Assembly (NCBI RefSeq): GCF_000559085.1
Contig: NZ_JALN02000001.1
Span: forward strand, 3,658,001-3,722,000
Direction: 5' to 3'
DNA: 64,000 nucleotides
Source of the DNA: Mycolicibacterium aromaticivorans JS19b1 = JCM 16368
GTDB lineage: Bacteria; Actinomycetota; Actinomycetes; Mycobacteriales; Mycobacteriaceae
Each line of letters opens with the position of its first letter. Positions within the stretch are counted from its first letter, which is position 1. Shown here piece by piece: positions 47,611 to 56,580 of the stretch. The position numbers and the translations under genes are program-made. Below the pieces are notes generated by a model. The model was not told the DNA's origin and did not search any database. It saw nothing but the letters and a program-made list of their open reading frames with translations.

Positions 47611-48320
47611 AGGATCTGCACGATCCATACGAGACATGGGACGCTGCCTACGTCCTGGGGTCGCTGTCGAGCACCGAGCGCCGTGAGTACGAAGCGCACC
47701 TCAGCGGATGCGTGCGCTGCCGTTCGTCGGTCGGTGAACTCAGCGGCATGCCTGCGCTGCTGGCCATGCTCACTCCCGACGAGGTGACCGCCATCGATAC
47801 CGGCGGGATGGAACCGCCGCCGTTGCGCCCGCAGCTGCTTGACGGTGTGCTGGTCGAGGTGCGCAGGCGTCGCCGCCGGGGCCGGTGGATCACCTGGTCG
47901 GTGGCCGCCGTGGCCGCCGCCGTGCTGGCCGTGGGTGTGTTCGTCGCGATCAAGCCCGCCCCGTTCAGCGCGCGTACCCCCGCCCCGCAGGTCTCGGCCG
48001 CGGCGGTCAGCATGACACCGGTGATGCCATCGTCGTTCGAGGCGACGATCCAGGTCACTCCGATGGGGTGGGGCACTCACATCCAGATGACGTGCACCTA
48101 CCACCAGGAGATCGGTGCCGACGCGACCGAGGACGCGGACAAGCTGGCTATGTATGCCGTCGGTCGCGACGGCAGCCGGGTCCAGCTGGCCACGTGGATG
48201 GCGCGCGAAGGGGAGTCGGCCTCGCCGACCGGCAGCACATCGATGCCGATGGAGAAGATCGCCGCGGTCCAGGTCGTCAAAGCTGAGACCGGCGACGTAC
48301 TGCTGCAGCGCAACCTGTAG
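47607..48320 (+). CDS. rslA: Anti-sigma-L factor RslA
   Basis: The 237-residue membrane-bound zinc anti-sigma factor has the ZAS motif H31-x3-C35-x2-C38 (HLSGCVRCR) in its cytosolic N-terminus. A transmembrane helix follows at about 94-115 (WITWSVAAVAAAVLAVGVFV), then an extracytoplasmic domain with VTPMGWGTHIQM. Oxidation or zinc loss is the known release mechanism for the family. Coupled to sigL by a GTGA overlap. Confidence 0.95.
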   Translation: MKDLHDPYETWDAAYVLGSLSSTERREYEAHLSGCVRCRSSVGELSGMPALLAMLTPDEVTAIDTGGMEPPPLRPQLLDGVLVEVRRRRRRGRWITWSVAAVAAAVLAVGVFVAIKPAPFSARTPAPQVSAAAVSMTPVMPSSFEATIQVTPMGWGTHIQMTCTYHQEIGADATEDADKLAMYAVGRDGSRVQLATWMAREGESASPTGSTSMPMEKIAAVQVVKAETGDVLLQRNL

Positions 48321-48348
48321 GTCTCGACCATGCGGTATGAATGTGCGG

Positions 48349-48858
48349 ATGGCCGAATCAATCCCACCCGCCAAGCCGGACCCGATCGCCGCCGCGCGAC
48401 GCAACTGGGAGCGCGCCGGGTGGGGTGATGTCGCCGAGGGCATGGTTGCGGTGACCTCGGTGATGCGGGCCCACCAGATCCTGCTGGCCCGGGTGGAGAA
48501 CGCGTTGCGGCCCTACGATCTGAGCTTCTCGCGGTTCGAACTGTTGCGGCTGTTGGCCTTCAGTCGCACCGGGGCGTTACCGATCACCAAGGCCTCGGAC
48601 CGACTGCAGGTGCACGTCACCAGCGTCACGCACGCCATCCGCCGGCTGGAGGCCGACGGTTTGGTGAGGCGGGTGCCGCATCCCACCGACGGGCGCACCA
48701 CGCTGGTCGAGATCACCGACCTGGGGCGTTCAACGGTGGAGGACGCCACCGCAACGCTCAACGAGGTGGTGTTCGCCGATATCGGGATGGCGGCGCCGGA
48801 AGCCCGGGCGCTGGTCGCGTCGATCGAGACGCTGCGCCACCACGCGGGGGATTTCTAA
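48349..48858 (+). CDS. MarR-family transcriptional regulator (Rv0737-like)
   Basis: The 169-residue regulator has a winged HTH centred on LPITKASDRLQVHVTSVTHAIRRLEADGLV (in part), with the wing VPHPTDGRTTLVEITDLG. Its N-terminal helix NWERAGWGDVAEGMVAVTSVMRAHQILLAR (in part) is typical of a dimerising MarR protein. The start could be ATG 48349 or ATG 48337; neither has a strong ribosome site. Its position after rslA matches Rv0737. Targets unknown. It converges with mmsB, overlapping by 4 bp. Confidence 0.85.
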   Translation: MAESIPPAKPDPIAAARRNWERAGWGDVAEGMVAVTSVMRAHQILLARVENALRPYDLSFSRFELLRLLAFSRTGALPITKASDRLQVHVTSVTHAIRRLEADGLVRRVPHPTDGRTTLVEITDLGRSTVEDATATLNEVVFADIGMAAPEARALVASIETLRHHAGDF

Positions 48859-49724
48859 CGCAGGGTTTCGATGACCGCGCTGAAATCCAGGTCGGCGTGC
48901 TCTTCGGCGAATTTGGCGTAGATCTCGGCGGCATGGGTGCCCAGTGGCGCGGTGGCGCCGGTCGACGACACCGCGTCCATCGCCAGCCCGAGGTCCTTGT
49001 TCATCAACGCGGTGGCGAAGCCCGGCTGGAAGTTGTTGTTCGCGGGTGACGTCGAAACAGGGCCGGGCACAGGGCAGTTCGTGTGGACCGCCCAGCAGTT
49101 GCCGGTGGCGCCGGTGATCACGTCGAACAGGGACTGCGCCGACAGACCCAGCTTCTCAGCCAGCACGAAGGCTTCCCCCACGGCGATCTGCTGCACGGCC
49201 AGCACCATGTTGTTGCACAGCTTGGCGGCCTGGCCGGCACCCGACGATCCGCAATGAATCACCTTGCTGGCCATCGGATCCAGCACCGGTCGGGCCCTCT
49301 CCAGCGCGTCGGCGTCGCCGCCGACCATGAATGCGAGCGTGCCGGCTGTGGCGCCCTTGATGCCACCGGAGACGGGGGCGTCGAGCTGAGCCATCCCGGC
49401 GGCCGAGGCCTGCGCGTTGACTTCGCGGGCGTCATCGACGGAGATCGTCGAGGTGTCGATGAACAACGTACCTGAAGTGGCGGCCGGAAGTGCTTCGGCG
49501 TAGCAGGCTTTCACGATCGCGCCGTTGGGCAGTGAGGTGATGACGACGTCTGCCTCAGAGACCGCGGCGGCGCCGGCGTCGAACACCGTCACGCCCTTCC
49601 CTTCGGCCGCCGCACGTAGTGCTGGCACCGGATCGAAGCCCCGCACCGTGTAGCCGGCGTTGACCAGGTTGGCCGCCATCGGGCCGCCCATGTGGCCCAA
49701 CCCCAGGAAACCGACCGTCGTCAT
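48855..49724 (-). CDS. mmsB: 3-hydroxyisobutyrate dehydrogenase
   Basis: The 289-residue NAD-dependent dehydrogenase of valine catabolism oxidises 3-hydroxyisobutyrate to methylmalonate semialdehyde. The Rossmann motif with HIBADH signature is VGFLGLGHMGGPMAANLVNAG at the N-terminus (in part). The substrate-binding DAPVSGGIKGATAGTL and catalytic lysine region GQAAKLCNNMVL are both present. AAAGGAG precedes the ATG at 49724. It lies 16 bp after the acyl-CoA dehydrogenase gene. Confidence 0.95.
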   Translation of the reverse strand: MTTVGFLGLGHMGGPMAANLVNAGYTVRGFDPVPALRAAAEGKGVTVFDAGAAAVSEADVVITSLPNGAIVKACYAEALPAATSGTLFIDTSTISVDDAREVNAQASAAGMAQLDAPVSGGIKGATAGTLAFMVGGDADALERARPVLDPMASKVIHCGSSGAGQAAKLCNNMVLAVQQIAVGEAFVLAEKLGLSAQSLFDVITGATGNCWAVHTNCPVPGPVSTSPANNNFQPGFATALMNKDLGLAMDAVSSTGATAPLGTHAAEIYAKFAEEHADLDFSAVIETLR

Positions 49725-49740
49725 GTGTGGCTCCTTTGCC

Positions 49741-50919
49741 TCATGTCGTTGCGCGTGCCCGGGCGGCTTCTGCTCGCCCGATGACCACGCGCATGATTTC
49801 GTTGGTGCCCTCCAGGATTCGGTGCACCCGCAGATCGCGAACGATCTTCTCGATCCCGTACTCGCGCAGGTAGCCGTAACCGCCGTGCAGCTGCAACGCC
49901 TGGTCGGCCACCTCGAAGCAGGCGTCGGTGACATACCGCTTGGCCATCGCGCACAGCGCGACCTTGTCCGGTTCGTCGTTGTCCAAGGCGACGGCCGCGC
50001 GCCACAACATCAGCCGCGAGGTTTCCAGCGCGGTCGCCATGTCGGCCAGCGTGAACCGGATGGTCGGTTCGTCGAGCAGCGCCCCGCCGAAGGCCTGCCG
50101 GTCGGCGAGATAACTAGCCGCTTTCTCATAGGCGGCTTGCGCGCCGCCCAGTGAGCAGGCCGCGATATTGAGCCGGCCACCGTTGAGGCCGTTCATCGCG
50201 ATGCCGAAGCCGCCACCGTCACCTTCGGGTCCGCCGAGCATCGCCGATGCCGGTACCCGCACACCGTCGAGGATCACCTGAGCAGTGGGCTGCACGTTCC
50301 AGCCCATCTTCTCTTCCTGGGCGCCGAAACTCAGCCCGGGCGTGTCCTTCTCGACGATGAAGGTAGAAATTCCACGGTGGCCCGACTCGTTCTCTTTGAA
50401 ACCGGTGCGGGCCATCACCACGTACACATCGGAAGTGCCTGCCCCGGAGATGAACTGCTTGACTCCGTCGAGTACGTAGGCGTCACCGTCACGAACGGCT
50501 TTGGTGCGCAACGCCGAGGCATCCGAGCCCGCGCCCGGTTCGGTCAGGCAGTAACTGGCGATCGTCTCCATCGACGCTAGCCGCGGGATCCAGGACTTGC
50601 GCTGATCGTCGGTGCCGTAGGTGTCGATCATCCACGCGCACATGTTGTGGATCGACAGGAACGCCGCCAGCGCAGGGTCGGCGGTCGAGAGCTGCTCGAA
50701 GATTCGCACCGCGTCCAGGCGCCGGAGGCCGCTGCCGCCGACGTCCTCGGCGCAGTAGATGGCGGCCATCCCCAACTCGGCGGCCTCGCGTAGGACGTCC
50801 ACCGGGAACTCCTTGGAGTGATCCCAGTCCAGGGCATGTGGCGCAAGACGTTTGATCGCGAACGCGGCCGCAGTTTCGGCGATCACGCGATCGTCGTCGT
50901 CGAGGGCGAAGAAGCTCAT
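49741..50919 (-). CDS. fadE9: Isobutyryl-CoA dehydrogenase (acyl-CoA dehydrogenase, FadE9-like)
   Basis: The 392-residue FAD-dependent acyl-CoA dehydrogenase contains AYCLTEPGAGSDASALRT (FAD-binding signature), VPASAMLGGPEGDGGGFGIAMNGLNGGRLNIAA (in part) and QLHGGYGYLREYGIEKIVRDLRVHRILEGTNEIMRVVIGR (in part; Glu is the usual catalytic base position in this subgroup). Between mmsA and mmsB it should dehydrogenate isobutyryl-CoA from valine. Corresponds to Rv0752c by neighbourhood. Confidence 0.93.
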   Translation of the reverse strand: MSFFALDDDDRVIAETAAAFAIKRLAPHALDWDHSKEFPVDVLREAAELGMAAIYCAEDVGGSGLRRLDAVRIFEQLSTADPALAAFLSIHNMCAWMIDTYGTDDQRKSWIPRLASMETIASYCLTEPGAGSDASALRTKAVRDGDAYVLDGVKQFISGAGTSDVYVVMARTGFKENESGHRGISTFIVEKDTPGLSFGAQEEKMGWNVQPTAQVILDGVRVPASAMLGGPEGDGGGFGIAMNGLNGGRLNIAACSLGGAQAAYEKAASYLADRQAFGGALLDEPTIRFTLADMATALETSRLMLWRAAVALDNDEPDKVALCAMAKRYVTDACFEVADQALQLHGGYGYLREYGIEKIVRDLRVHRILEGTNEIMRVVIGRAEAARARATT

Positions 50920-50926
50920 CGCCCCT

Positions 50927-52447
50927 CTAGTTCATCGTCGGGATGACGAACTCGGCGCCGTCCTTGATGCCCGACGGCCACCGCTCGGTGACGGTCTTGG
51001 TCTTGGTGTAGAAGAGGATCGAGTGCGGCCCGTGCTGGTTGAGATCGCCGAAGCCGGAACGCTTCCAGCCACCGAAGGTGTGGTAGGACACCGGAACCGG
51101 GATCGGTACGTTGACGCCGACCATGCCGACCTGAACCCGGGACACGAAGTCGCGGGCGGCATCACCGTCGCGGGTGAAAATGGCCACCCCATTGCCGTAT
51201 TCGTGCTGAGATGGAAGCGCCACTGCCTCTTCGTAATTCGTGGCTCTGACGATGCACAGCACGGGCCCGAAGATCTCGTCGGTATAGATCGACATGTCGG
51301 TGGTGACGTGGTCGAAGAGGGTGGGTCCGATGAAGTACCCGCCTTCGAGGCTATTGTCGTCGAAGGTCAACTCGTCGCTGGCCTTGTCGCGACCGTCGAC
51401 CACGATCTCGGCTCCGGCGGCCACCCCGGCGTCGATATAGTCGCGGACCCGCGTGAGCGCGGCGGCGGTGACCAGTGGGCCGTAGTCGGCCTTGGGGTCC
51501 AGGCTGTGCCCGACACGCAGCTCGTTGATCCGCTCGACGAGCCTGCCGCGCAACCGGTTTGCCGTCTCCTCGCCGACGGGTACCGCGACGCTGATGGCCA
51601 TGCAGCGTTCGCCGGCGCTGCCGTAACCGGCGCCGATCAGGGCGTCGACGGCCTGGTCCAGGTCGGCGTCGGGCATGACGATCATGTGATTCTTGGCGCC
51701 GCCGAAGCACTGGGAGCGCTTACCGTTGGCCGCCGCGGTGGAGTAGATGTACTGCGCGATGTCGGAGCTGCCGACGAAGCCGACGGCCTTGATGTCGGGG
51801 TGGTGCAGGATCGCGTCGACGGCTTCCTTGTCTCCCTGGACCACCTGGAACACACCGGCCGGCAGACCGGCTTCGAGGAACAGCTCGGCAAGGCGGACGG
51901 GAACGGAGGGGTCGCGCTCGGAGGGCTTGAGGATCAACGCGTTACCGCATGCCAGGGCGGGGCCGGCCTTCCACAGCGGGATCATCGCCGGGAAGTTGAA
52001 CGGCGTGATGCCGGCGACGACACCGAGCGGCTGGCGGATCGAGTACACGTCGATGCCGCCGCCGGCGCCTTCGGTGAACTCACCCTTGAGCAAGTGCGGG
52101 ATACCGATGGCGAATTCGATGACCTCGATGCCGCGCTGGATGTCGCCCTTCGAATCGGGGACGGTCTTGCCGTGCTCGATGGACAGCAGCTCAGCGAGCT
52201 CATCGGCGTTGGCGTTGACCAGCTCGATGAACTTCATCAGGACGCGGGCGCGGCGCTGCGGATTCCATGCGGCCCATTCCTTCTGGGCTTCGACCGCGGA
52301 GGCGACTGCGGTGTCGACGTCGGCGGCCGACGCCAGCAGTACCTGGGCCTGCACTTCGCCGGTGCTGGGGTTGAAGACGTCCGCGGTGCGCGTGCTGCTG
52401 AGGTTGCTGCGCTTGCCGTCGATGAAGTGCTGAATGGTTCTGCTCAT
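50927..52447 (-). CDS. mmsA: Methylmalonate-semialdehyde dehydrogenase (CoA-acylating)
   Basis: The 506-residue aldehyde dehydrogenase converts methylmalonate semialdehyde to propionyl-CoA. It has ITPFNFPAMIPLWKAGPALA (active-site Asn), VGFVGSSDIAQYIYS, the nucleophilic cysteine in GSAGERCMAISVAV, and EIFGPVLCIVRA. It is the first gene of the mmsA-fadE9-mmsB operon, with AAGGGG before the ATG at 52447. A perfect palindrome overlaps its probable -10 region. Confidence 0.96.
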   Translation of the reverse strand: MSRTIQHFIDGKRSNLSSTRTADVFNPSTGEVQAQVLLASAADVDTAVASAVEAQKEWAAWNPQRRARVLMKFIELVNANADELAELLSIEHGKTVPDSKGDIQRGIEVIEFAIGIPHLLKGEFTEGAGGGIDVYSIRQPLGVVAGITPFNFPAMIPLWKAGPALACGNALILKPSERDPSVPVRLAELFLEAGLPAGVFQVVQGDKEAVDAILHHPDIKAVGFVGSSDIAQYIYSTAAANGKRSQCFGGAKNHMIVMPDADLDQAVDALIGAGYGSAGERCMAISVAVPVGEETANRLRGRLVERINELRVGHSLDPKADYGPLVTAAALTRVRDYIDAGVAAGAEIVVDGRDKASDELTFDDNSLEGGYFIGPTLFDHVTTDMSIYTDEIFGPVLCIVRATNYEEAVALPSQHEYGNGVAIFTRDGDAARDFVSRVQVGMVGVNVPIPVPVSYHTFGGWKRSGFGDLNQHGPHSILFYTKTKTVTERWPSGIKDGAEFVIPTMN

Positions 52448-52477
52448 GACTGCCCCTTGGCTGACCTGGCCGCTGAA

Positions 52478-52495
52478 TACTAGGACATCCTAGTA
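52478..52495. promoter_or_regulatory. Perfect 18-bp palindrome over the mmsA promoter
   Basis: TACTAGGACATCCTAGTA has 8-bp arms around a 2-bp centre. On the minus strand its end merges with TAGTAT (52482-52477), a good -10 whose start site would be about 22 nt before the mmsA ATG. A repressor bound here would block the valine operon. No regulator gene is directly adjacent on the mmsA side, so the binding protein is unknown. Confidence 0.7.
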
Positions 52496-52541
52496 ATGTC
52501 GTGACCGGCTCCGCAAGAGGGTCGGTGGGCTCGAAGGCACC

Positions 52542-53219
52542 TCAGCGCCACTGATAGCGGGTGCTGGGCCGGCCCGTCTTGCCGTATTCGGTCAGGCGGG
52601 TGACAGTGCCGTCGTCAGCCAGCCGTTCCAGGTAGCGCCAGGCCGTCACCCGGGAGACGCCGACCAGTTTGGCGGCCTCGTCGGCCGTCAGCCCGTCGGC
52701 GCGATCACGGACCGCGCGGGCGATCTCGTCGGTGGTCCCCGGTGCGGCGCCCTTGGGGGCCACGGACTTGTCGGTGCTGCGAAGCTCGGCCAGCGCACGG
52801 TCCACCTCGGCCTGGCTGGCTGCCTCCGTGCCCGCCGGCAGCGCTTCGCGGTAGCGGCGGTAGCGCTCGAGGCGATCGCGGAACGCCGCGAACGTGAACG
52901 GCTTGAGCAGGTAGGCCAGCGCGCCGTGTGCGACGGCGGCGCGCACCATCTCCAGATCGCGTTCGGAGGTGATCGCGATGATGTCCGGCGCGGGGCGAAG
53001 ACCGGACAGCGCCGAGGCCAGCGCGATCCCGCTGGCGTCGGGCAGGCCGAGATCGAGCAGCACCAGGTCGACGGGGGACTCGGCTTCGGACGCGATGCGC
53101 ATCGCATCGCGTGTGGTATTGGCTATACCGATGACCGTAAAGCCCTGCAGCCGAGACAGATACGCGTTGTGCGCTTCGGCGATGAGGGTGTCGTCCTCAA
53201 CGATCAGCACGGTGATCAT
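52542..53219 (-). CDS. Response regulator, CitB/DctR type
   Basis: The 225-residue regulator has a receiver domain (VLIVEDDTLIAEAHNAYLSR; phospho-Asp in VLLDLGLPD; switch Lys in YLLKPFTFAAF) and a C-terminal winged HTH (GLTADEAAKLVGVSRVTAWRYLERLADDG in part). This is the CitB/DpiA architecture. It is coupled to the sensor kinase by an ATGA overlap and stands next to dctA, so it very likely controls C4-dicarboxylate uptake. Confidence 0.92.
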   Translation of the reverse strand: MITVLIVEDDTLIAEAHNAYLSRLQGFTVIGIANTTRDAMRIASEAESPVDLVLLDLGLPDASGIALASALSGLRPAPDIIAITSERDLEMVRAAVAHGALAYLLKPFTFAAFRDRLERYRRYREALPAGTEAASQAEVDRALAELRSTDKSVAPKGAAPGTTDEIARAVRDRADGLTADEAAKLVGVSRVTAWRYLERLADDGTVTRLTEYGKTGRPSTRYQWR

Positions 53220-54748
53220 CGGATGGTCACCGTCACCACCGAGCCGTAGGTGACGTCGGCGCTCAGGGTGCCGCCGTGCCGGTTGACGATCTGGGCGACC
53301 AAGGCGAGTCCCAGGCCTTGGTGTCCGGCGCCGCCGTCGGACTTGGTCGAGTAGCCGCGCTGTCTGGCACGCGCGAAGGTGTCTGGGTCCATGCCCGGGC
53401 CGCTGTCGGCGACCTGGATCTGCAGCCGCTCATCGCTCTGGTTGACGGTCACCTCGACCCACGGGTCGTCGCGGTCGCAGGCATCCATCGCGTTGTCGAC
53501 CAGATTGCCCAGCACGGTGACCATCTCCTGCGGGCTCAGGAGCGCCTCGGCGGGCAGGTGGGTCTCCTCGGTGATGGTCAGCTCGATGCCGCGCTCGTCG
53601 GCCTCTGCGGTTTTGCCGAGCAGCAGCGCCACCAGCGCGGGTTCGCTGACGGCGTCGGAGACCCGGTCGACGAGCTGCTGGGACAGCGCCAGCTCCTGGG
53701 TGGCGAACTTGACCGCCTCGTCGGGACGGCCCATCTCCACCAGTGTGACGACGGTGTGCAGCTTGTTGGCCGACTCGTGGGCCTGGGCGCGCAGCGAATC
53801 GGTGAAACCCTGCAGCGAACTCAATTCGCCCAGCGCACCTTGTAATTCGGTGCGGTCGCGGATGGTGACCACTTCGGACTCCGACGCGCTGACCGCAGAG
53901 CGGTTGACCACCAGCACCCGGTCGTCGGTGAGCCGAACTTCGTCGCGCACTCCGGGGTCGTTGCCGCGCAGGAACTCTGGTAGGTCGGCGCGGGTGATGG
54001 GTCCGGCCGGCAGTGCCAGCAGACGGCGGGCTTCGTCGTTGACCAGCGCGACACCGTTGCGGTCCAACACGATCAGGCCCTCGGAGACCGAGTGCAGGAT
54101 GGCGTCGTGGTGGTCGTACATCACCCGCAGCTCGTCGGGTGCCAAGCCGTGGGTCTGGTGTAGGACACGCCGGCGGATCGCCCAGATGCCGACGAAGGAC
54201 AGGGCCAGAGCGCCGGCCGCGACACCGACGATCATCAGCCATTGCGAACGCCAGCGCGCGGACAGGCTCTCGAGCGTGATGCCTGCAGCGACAAGGCCGA
54301 TGATCTGTCCGCGCTCACTGCGGATCGGCGCGATGGTGCGCACCGACGGGCCGAGGGTGCCGGTGTAGACCTCGGTGTAGGTCTGGCCGCGCAGCGCGGG
54401 CTCGATGGTCCCGATGTACTTCTGGCCGATCTGCTCGGGATTGGTGTGGGTGAAACGGGTGCGGTCGGGCGCCATGATCGTGATGAAGGCTATGCCGGTG
54501 CTCTTGCGGATGGCCTCGGTGACCGGCTGCAGAACGGGTGCTGCGTTGCCGGTTTCGATTGCTTCGGCGGTGGACGGCGCGTCGGCCAGCGCGACGGCGA
54601 TCGCCGTCACCTGCTGGCGGGCGGCTTCGTCGCCCTGACGTTTGGCATCGAACAGGGCCAACGCACTGCCAGCCATCACCACCAGCATGATCACCGCGGC
54701 CTGCAACGCGAAAGCCTGGCCCGCCAGTGAGCGCGGCAGTACGGCCAC
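53216..54748 (-). CDS. Sensor histidine kinase, DcuS/CitA type
   Basis: The 510-residue membrane kinase has TM1 at about 10-30 (FALQAAVIMLVVMAGSALAL), a periplasmic sensor domain of PASp type (about 35-165, with RFTHTNPEQIGQKYIG), TM2 at about 172-190 (MIVGVAAGALALSFVGIWAI) and a cytosolic PAS domain (VSEGLIVLDRNGVALVNDEA). The phospho-acceptor His lies in AQAHESANKLHTVVTLVEMG. The ATPase domain has LVDNAMDACDR, DSGPGMDPD and GLGLALVAQIV. GTG start with GGAGGTGAG upstream. Probable ligands are C4-dicarboxylates such as succinate or malate. Confidence 0.93.
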   Translation of the reverse strand: MAVLPRSLAGQAFALQAAVIMLVVMAGSALALFDAKRQGDEAARQQVTAIAVALADAPSTAEAIETGNAAPVLQPVTEAIRKSTGIAFITIMAPDRTRFTHTNPEQIGQKYIGTIEPALRGQTYTEVYTGTLGPSVRTIAPIRSERGQIIGLVAAGITLESLSARWRSQWLMIVGVAAGALALSFVGIWAIRRRVLHQTHGLAPDELRVMYDHHDAILHSVSEGLIVLDRNGVALVNDEARRLLALPAGPITRADLPEFLRGNDPGVRDEVRLTDDRVLVVNRSAVSASESEVVTIRDRTELQGALGELSSLQGFTDSLRAQAHESANKLHTVVTLVEMGRPDEAVKFATQELALSQQLVDRVSDAVSEPALVALLLGKTAEADERGIELTITEETHLPAEALLSPQEMVTVLGNLVDNAMDACDRDDPWVEVTVNQSDERLQIQVADSGPGMDPDTFARARQRGYSTKSDGGAGHQGLGLALVAQIVNRHGGTLSADVTYGSVVTVTIR

Positions 54749-54783
54749 TGCTCACCTCCGCGCCTGAACGTAATGAACTAAAG

Positions 54784-54799
54784 CGTGACCTGCGTCACG
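54784..54799. promoter_or_regulatory. Consensus CRP (cAMP receptor protein) site
   Basis: CGTGA-CCTGCG-TCACG matches the mycobacterial CRP consensus exactly and is fully symmetric over 6-bp arms (CGTGAC-CTGC-GTCACG). It lies between the divergent sensor kinase and dctA, 57 bp before the dctA ATG, and could control both. Catabolite or cAMP regulation of dicarboxylate uptake is inferred. Confidence 0.72.
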
Positions 54800-54855
54800 T
54801 ACTGGTAAACCATCCTTGCAGACCCAACGCTGTCAGTACTGGAAGGAAACCGCTC

Positions 54856-56232
54856 ATGACCACGGTTGTGGATCGCCAAGGCGGCGACGACAAGCCCGCG
54901 CCGTCCAAGCGCCGGGATCGCACCCACTGGCTGTACCTGGCTGTCATCTTCGCGGTGGTCGCCGGCGTCGCCGTGGGCCTGGCGGCCCCGTCGGTCGGCA
55001 AGGAGGTCGGAGTTCTCGGGACGATGTTCGTCAGCCTGATCAAGATGATGATCGTCCCGGTGATCTTCTGCACGATCGTGCTGGGTATCGGCTCGGTCCG
55101 GAAGGCGGCCACCGTCGGCAAGGTCGGCGGCCTGGCTTTCGGCTACTTCCTGGTGATGTCGACGATTGCGTTGGGCATCGGCCTGCTGGTGGGCAACCTG
55201 CTGCACCCTGGCAGCAGTCTCAAGTTGTCGGAGTCGACCGCCGCCAAGGGCGCCGAGCTGGCCGAAAAGGCGCATGAGTCAGGTGGTTTGATGGACTTCA
55301 TCCAGCACATCATCCCGACGTCGCTGTTCTCCTCGCTCACCGACGGCAATGTGCTGCAAGGGTTGTTCGTGGCGCTGCTGGTCGGGTTCGCGATCCAGGC
55401 GATGGGCACCAAGGGTGAGCCGATCCTGCGTGGGATCGAGCATCTGCAGCGGCTGGTGTTCAAGGTCCTGTCAATGGTGTTGTGGCTGGCGCCGATTGGT
55501 GCGTTCGGCGCGATGGCGAACGTGGTGGGTCTGACCGGCTGGAGCGCGGTGACCAACCTGCTGACGCTGATGTTGGGCTTCTACCTGACGTGCGTGGTGT
55601 TCGTCTTCGGTGTTCTGGGGACGATGCTGCGGATGGTGTCGGGTGTTTCGATCTTCAAACTGGTGCGCTACCTGGCGCGGGAGTACCTACTGATCTTTGC
55701 GACGTCGTCGTCGGAGTCGGCGCTGCCGCGGCTGATCGCGAAGATGGAGCACCTGGGCGTGCAGCAGAGCACCGTGGGTGTGGTTGTGCCGACGGGATAT
55801 TCGTTCAACCTGGACGGCACGGCGATCTACTTGACGATGGCATCGTTGTTCATCGCCGATGCACTCGGAGACCCGCTTTCGGTGGGGGAGCAGATCGGTC
55901 TGCTGGTGTTCATGATCGTGGCGTCGAAGGGGGCGGCCGGGGTGAGCGGGGCCGGGCTGGCGACGCTGGCCGGTGGCCTGCAAGCGCACCGCCCCGAGCT
56001 GCTCGACGGGGTCGGACTGATCGTGGGGATCGACCGGTTCATGTCCGAGGCGCGCGCGGTGACGAACTTCTCCGGCAACGCGGTGGCCACCCTGCTGGTC
56101 GGTTCGTGGACCAAGACGGTGGACATGGCCAAGGTCAACGGTGTGCTGTCTGGCCGCGACCCGTTCGACGAGGTGACCATGCTCGACAACGATCATGCGC
56201 CTGCGCCGCAGAATGAGGCCCTCGCCGCCTGA
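54856..56232 (+). CDS. dctA: C4-dicarboxylate:cation symporter DctA
   Basis: The 458-residue dicarboxylate/amino acid:cation symporter (DAACS) would import succinate, fumarate and malate with Na+ or H+. It starts after AAGGAAA at ATG 54856. Family elements are MFVSLIKMMIVPVIFCTIVLG, the re-entrant loop SSSESALPRLIAKMEHLGV, the NLDGT-containing GYSFNLDGTAIYLTMASLFI, the second loop SKGAAGVSGAGLATLAGGL and DRFMSEARAVTNFSGNAVATL (in part). It diverges from its presumed two-component regulator and is followed by two terminators. Confidence 0.95.
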   Translation: MTTVVDRQGGDDKPAPSKRRDRTHWLYLAVIFAVVAGVAVGLAAPSVGKEVGVLGTMFVSLIKMMIVPVIFCTIVLGIGSVRKAATVGKVGGLAFGYFLVMSTIALGIGLLVGNLLHPGSSLKLSESTAAKGAELAEKAHESGGLMDFIQHIIPTSLFSSLTDGNVLQGLFVALLVGFAIQAMGTKGEPILRGIEHLQRLVFKVLSMVLWLAPIGAFGAMANVVGLTGWSAVTNLLTLMLGFYLTCVVFVFGVLGTMLRMVSGVSIFKLVRYLAREYLLIFATSSSESALPRLIAKMEHLGVQQSTVGVVVPTGYSFNLDGTAIYLTMASLFIADALGDPLSVGEQIGLLVFMIVASKGAAGVSGAGLATLAGGLQAHRPELLDGVGLIVGIDRFMSEARAVTNFSGNAVATLLVGSWTKTVDMAKVNGVLSGRDPFDEVTMLDNDHAPAPQNEALAA

Positions 56233-56242
56233 TCACCAAGCC

Positions 56243-56279
56243 CACGGCACCCCGGGAGCCCTTCCCCCGGGGTGCCGTG
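56243..56279 (+). terminator. Intrinsic terminator after dctA
   Basis: A 14-bp perfect stem CACGGCACCCCGGG / CCCGGGGTGCCGTG with a 9-base loop begins 10 bp after the dctA stop. The T-run is poor, but mycobacterial terminators often lack one. Confidence 0.75.
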
Positions 56280-56312
56280 CCGTCGTGAGACGGAAATGGT
56301 CGTGAAACGGAA

Positions 56313-56346
56313 AAAGCCCGGCTGTCGGGGGGGCCGCCGGGCCTTT
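56313..56346 (+). terminator. Second hairpin terminator after dctA
   Basis: AAAGCCCGG ... CCGGGCCTTT forms a stem with a G-rich loop, A-rich on the left and TTT on the right, so it could act in both directions. It is the backup terminator of dctA. The remaining sequence to 56580 holds no gene I can support. Confidence 0.65.
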
Positions 56347-56580
56347 CCGCGAGAAGAGCTAGGCCCTGTCGCTCCTTCACCGTAGCGGAGCTCGCTGTGA
56401 ATCACGGCTATGAACTGGGTCAAAGCTGTGAGTTACCAATGACTTCAGTGGGTACGCGCTGGAGACCGGTGGTGTTCCCGGCGGCGACCTGGAGTGTGAC
56501 TCGTGCTCTGGTTGGGCCTGTGGTCGCCGGACCCGAAGGTCACACCCGCTAACGTCAATCCCGCGCCGATCGCCCGGTGC

